DNA of 6,751 bases from Gemmobacter sp. (GTDB lineage: Bacteria > Pseudomonadota > Alphaproteobacteria > Rhodobacterales > Rhodobacteraceae), in contig JAUSPL010000144.1 of assembly GCA_030656535.1 (NCBI GenBank), positions 1 through 6,751 on the forward strand. Reading direction: 5' to 3'. Below the pieces are notes generated by a model. The model did not search any database and was not told the DNA's origin. It saw nothing but the letters and a program-made list of their open reading frames with translations. The position numbers were made by a program, and so were the translations under genes. Below, piece by piece: positions 5,627 to 6,751 of this stretch. Position 1 is the stretch's first letter; the number at the start of each line of letters is the position of its first letter.

Positions 5627-6751
5627 ATGTCCCGAAACGGTGCAGATTCCCTTGCAAAAACCCTTGCCGATCTTGGTGTTGACACCTGCTTCGCCAATCC
5701 CGGCACCACCGAGATGCATCTGTTGGCGGCCTTTGGCCGTGAAACCCGTATTGCGCTGCACCTGTGTCTGTTCGAAGGCGTCGCGACCGGGGCGGCCGAT
5801 GGGTTTGGCCGCATGACCGGCCGCCCTGCGGCCACCTTGCTGCACCTGGGGCCCGGCCTCGCCAATGGCATGGCGAACCTGCACAATGCCCGCAAGGCCG
5901 CGACGCCGCTGCTGAACATCGTCGGGGAACACGCGACCTATCACACGCAGTTCGACGCCCCTCTGACCGCCGACATCGAGGGGATGGCCCGCCCTGTCAG
6001 CGATTGGGTGGGGACCGCCCACGCCGCATCAGACCTTTCCGGGCTGGCGGCACAAATGGTCGCCAACGCGCAGGGTGCAGCGCGCGTGGCCACGTTGATC
6101 GTGCCGAACGATGCCGCATGGAACGAGGATGACACACCCGCCCCGGATCTGGCCAGCGACCCGCCCCTCATGCCGACTGACGCCGCCATCAGCGCATGTG
6201 CATCGGCCTTGCGTCCCGGGGCGGCACTGATACTGGGCGCGCCGTTCCTGACCGCCCGCATCGCAGAGCTGGCCACCAGCATCGCCGCCGCCACCGGCTG
6301 CGAGGTGCTGACCGAAGCTGCGGTGGCCCGCATGGCGCGCGGTCGTGGTGTTGCTGCGCTGCAGCGTGTCCCGTTTCATGTCGACTTCGCCACTGAGGCG
6401 TTGAAACACCTGCACACCGTCGTTCTGGCCGGATCGCGCGAACCCGTCGCCTTTTTTGCCTATCCAGGTCGCCCCAGTCGCATGCTGCCGCCGTCCTGCC
6501 GCGTTATGGCCCTTGCAGAACCCTTGGCCGATCTGGACTCCGCACTAAGCCGTCTGGCCGCGGCGGTCGGCGCCACCCCGACCCTGATTGCTGTACAGGA
6601 TTTGCCCGCCCTTCCCGCATCCGGCCCGGTCACCCCACAATCCCTTGCCGTTTCGGTGGCACATGCGTTGCCGGAAGGCGCGATTGTCGTGGACGAAAGC
6701 ATCACCAGCGGCGCCCACCTTTTTTCGACGTGTGCGAACGCGGCACCGCAC
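5627..6751 (+). CDS. Thiamine-diphosphate enzyme, acetolactate synthase large-subunit/benzoylformate decarboxylase-like, 3' end missing
   Basis: The first 375 codons of a ThDP-dependent enzyme are present; the gene runs off the right edge. The N-terminal PYR domain shows CFANPGTTEMH (21-31), the cofactor-activating glutamate E50 in LFEGVATGAADGFGRM, and LGPGLANGMANLHNARKAATP (GPG at 75-77). The middle domain includes VVLAGSREPVAFFAYPG (FFAYPG 276-281), and the start of the PP domain is seen as IVVDESITSG (D356, E357). The ThDP/Mg-binding GDG...N motif lies beyond the window. Proteins of this type are about 510-550 residues, so about a quarter is missing. The ATG at 5627 is the only start after an in-frame stop at 5594-5596; its ribosome-binding site is weak. 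Members of this subfamily are often labelled acetolactate synthase, but no regulatory small subunit is visible here and the true 2-oxo acid substrate is uncertain. A decarboxylase role in a catabolic pathway is equally possible. Confidence 0.92.
   Translation, partial: MSRNGADSLAKTLADLGVDTCFANPGTTEMHLLAAFGRETRIALHLCLFEGVATGAADGFGRMTGRPAATLLHLGPGLANGMANLHNARKAATPLLNIVGEHATYHTQFDAPLTADIEGMARPVSDWVGTAHAASDLSGLAAQMVANAQGAARVATLIVPNDAAWNEDDTPAPDLASDPPLMPTDAAISACASALRPGAALILGAPFLTARIAELATSIAAATGCEVLTEAAVARMARGRGVAALQRVPFHVDFATEALKHLHTVVLAGSREPVAFFAYPGRPSRMLPPSCRVMALAEPLADLDSALSRLAAAVGATPTLIAVQDLPALPASGPVTPQSLAVSVAHALPEGAIVVDESITSGAHLFSTCANAAPH

Noticed and set aside
1..6751. CRISPR array, tRNA, IS element, prophage or attachment site
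   Set aside because: No regularly spaced repeats, cloverleaf, transposase-like frame or terminal inverted repeats were found.

Overview
The window looks like chromosomal DNA from an alphaproteobacterium, most likely a Rhodobacterales/Roseobacter-group species. This rests on the high GC content (except one AT-rich promoter region), GC-ending codons, Tat-dependent solute-binding protein and strongly Rhodobacteraceae-like proteins. No database search was possible, so the taxon is an inference. I see no RNA genes, IS elements, CRISPR arrays or phage genes.

From right to left on the minus strand (5216 down to 1) runs one compact gene cluster: an IclR-family regulator (4503..5216), a 568-residue protein I cannot assign (2789..4495), a 228-residue protein tentatively like the DUF3726 group (2106..2792), a peptidase-M19 (membrane dipeptidase family) enzyme with no signal peptide (1138..2109), and a Tat-exported PotD-like ABC solute-binding protein (45..1098). 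The first gap is 7 bp, the next two junctions are 4-bp ATGA overlaps, and the last gap is 39 bp, so this is very probably one operon. A well-placed ribosome-binding site and ATG at the extreme left edge suggest another gene, plausibly a transporter subunit, follows. The solute-binding gene carries a one-base frameshift near 588-597 that separates two otherwise intact halves.

The 410-bp intergenic region 5217..5626 is the control region. It contains an AT-rich stretch (about 5285-5440), consensus-like promoter hexamers facing the minus-strand operon (with an over-long spacer), an 8+8-bp palindrome just before the IclR start, and a 9+9-bp inverted repeat bracketing a TTGACA box before the rightward gene. 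To the right, on the plus strand, is the first 375 codons of a thiamine-diphosphate enzyme of the acetolactate-synthase/benzoylformate-decarboxylase superfamily (5627 to the window end).

Working model (inference): the IclR protein senses a small molecule and controls a cassette that imports an amino-acid- or dipeptide-like compound and cleaves it in the cytosol with the M19 enzyme. The two uncharacterised proteins, translationally coupled to the M19 gene, may act on the same substrate. The divergent ThDP enzyme may handle a 2-oxo acid from the same pathway or may be unrelated. The unknown pair locked to the M19 gene is the most interesting part of the window.
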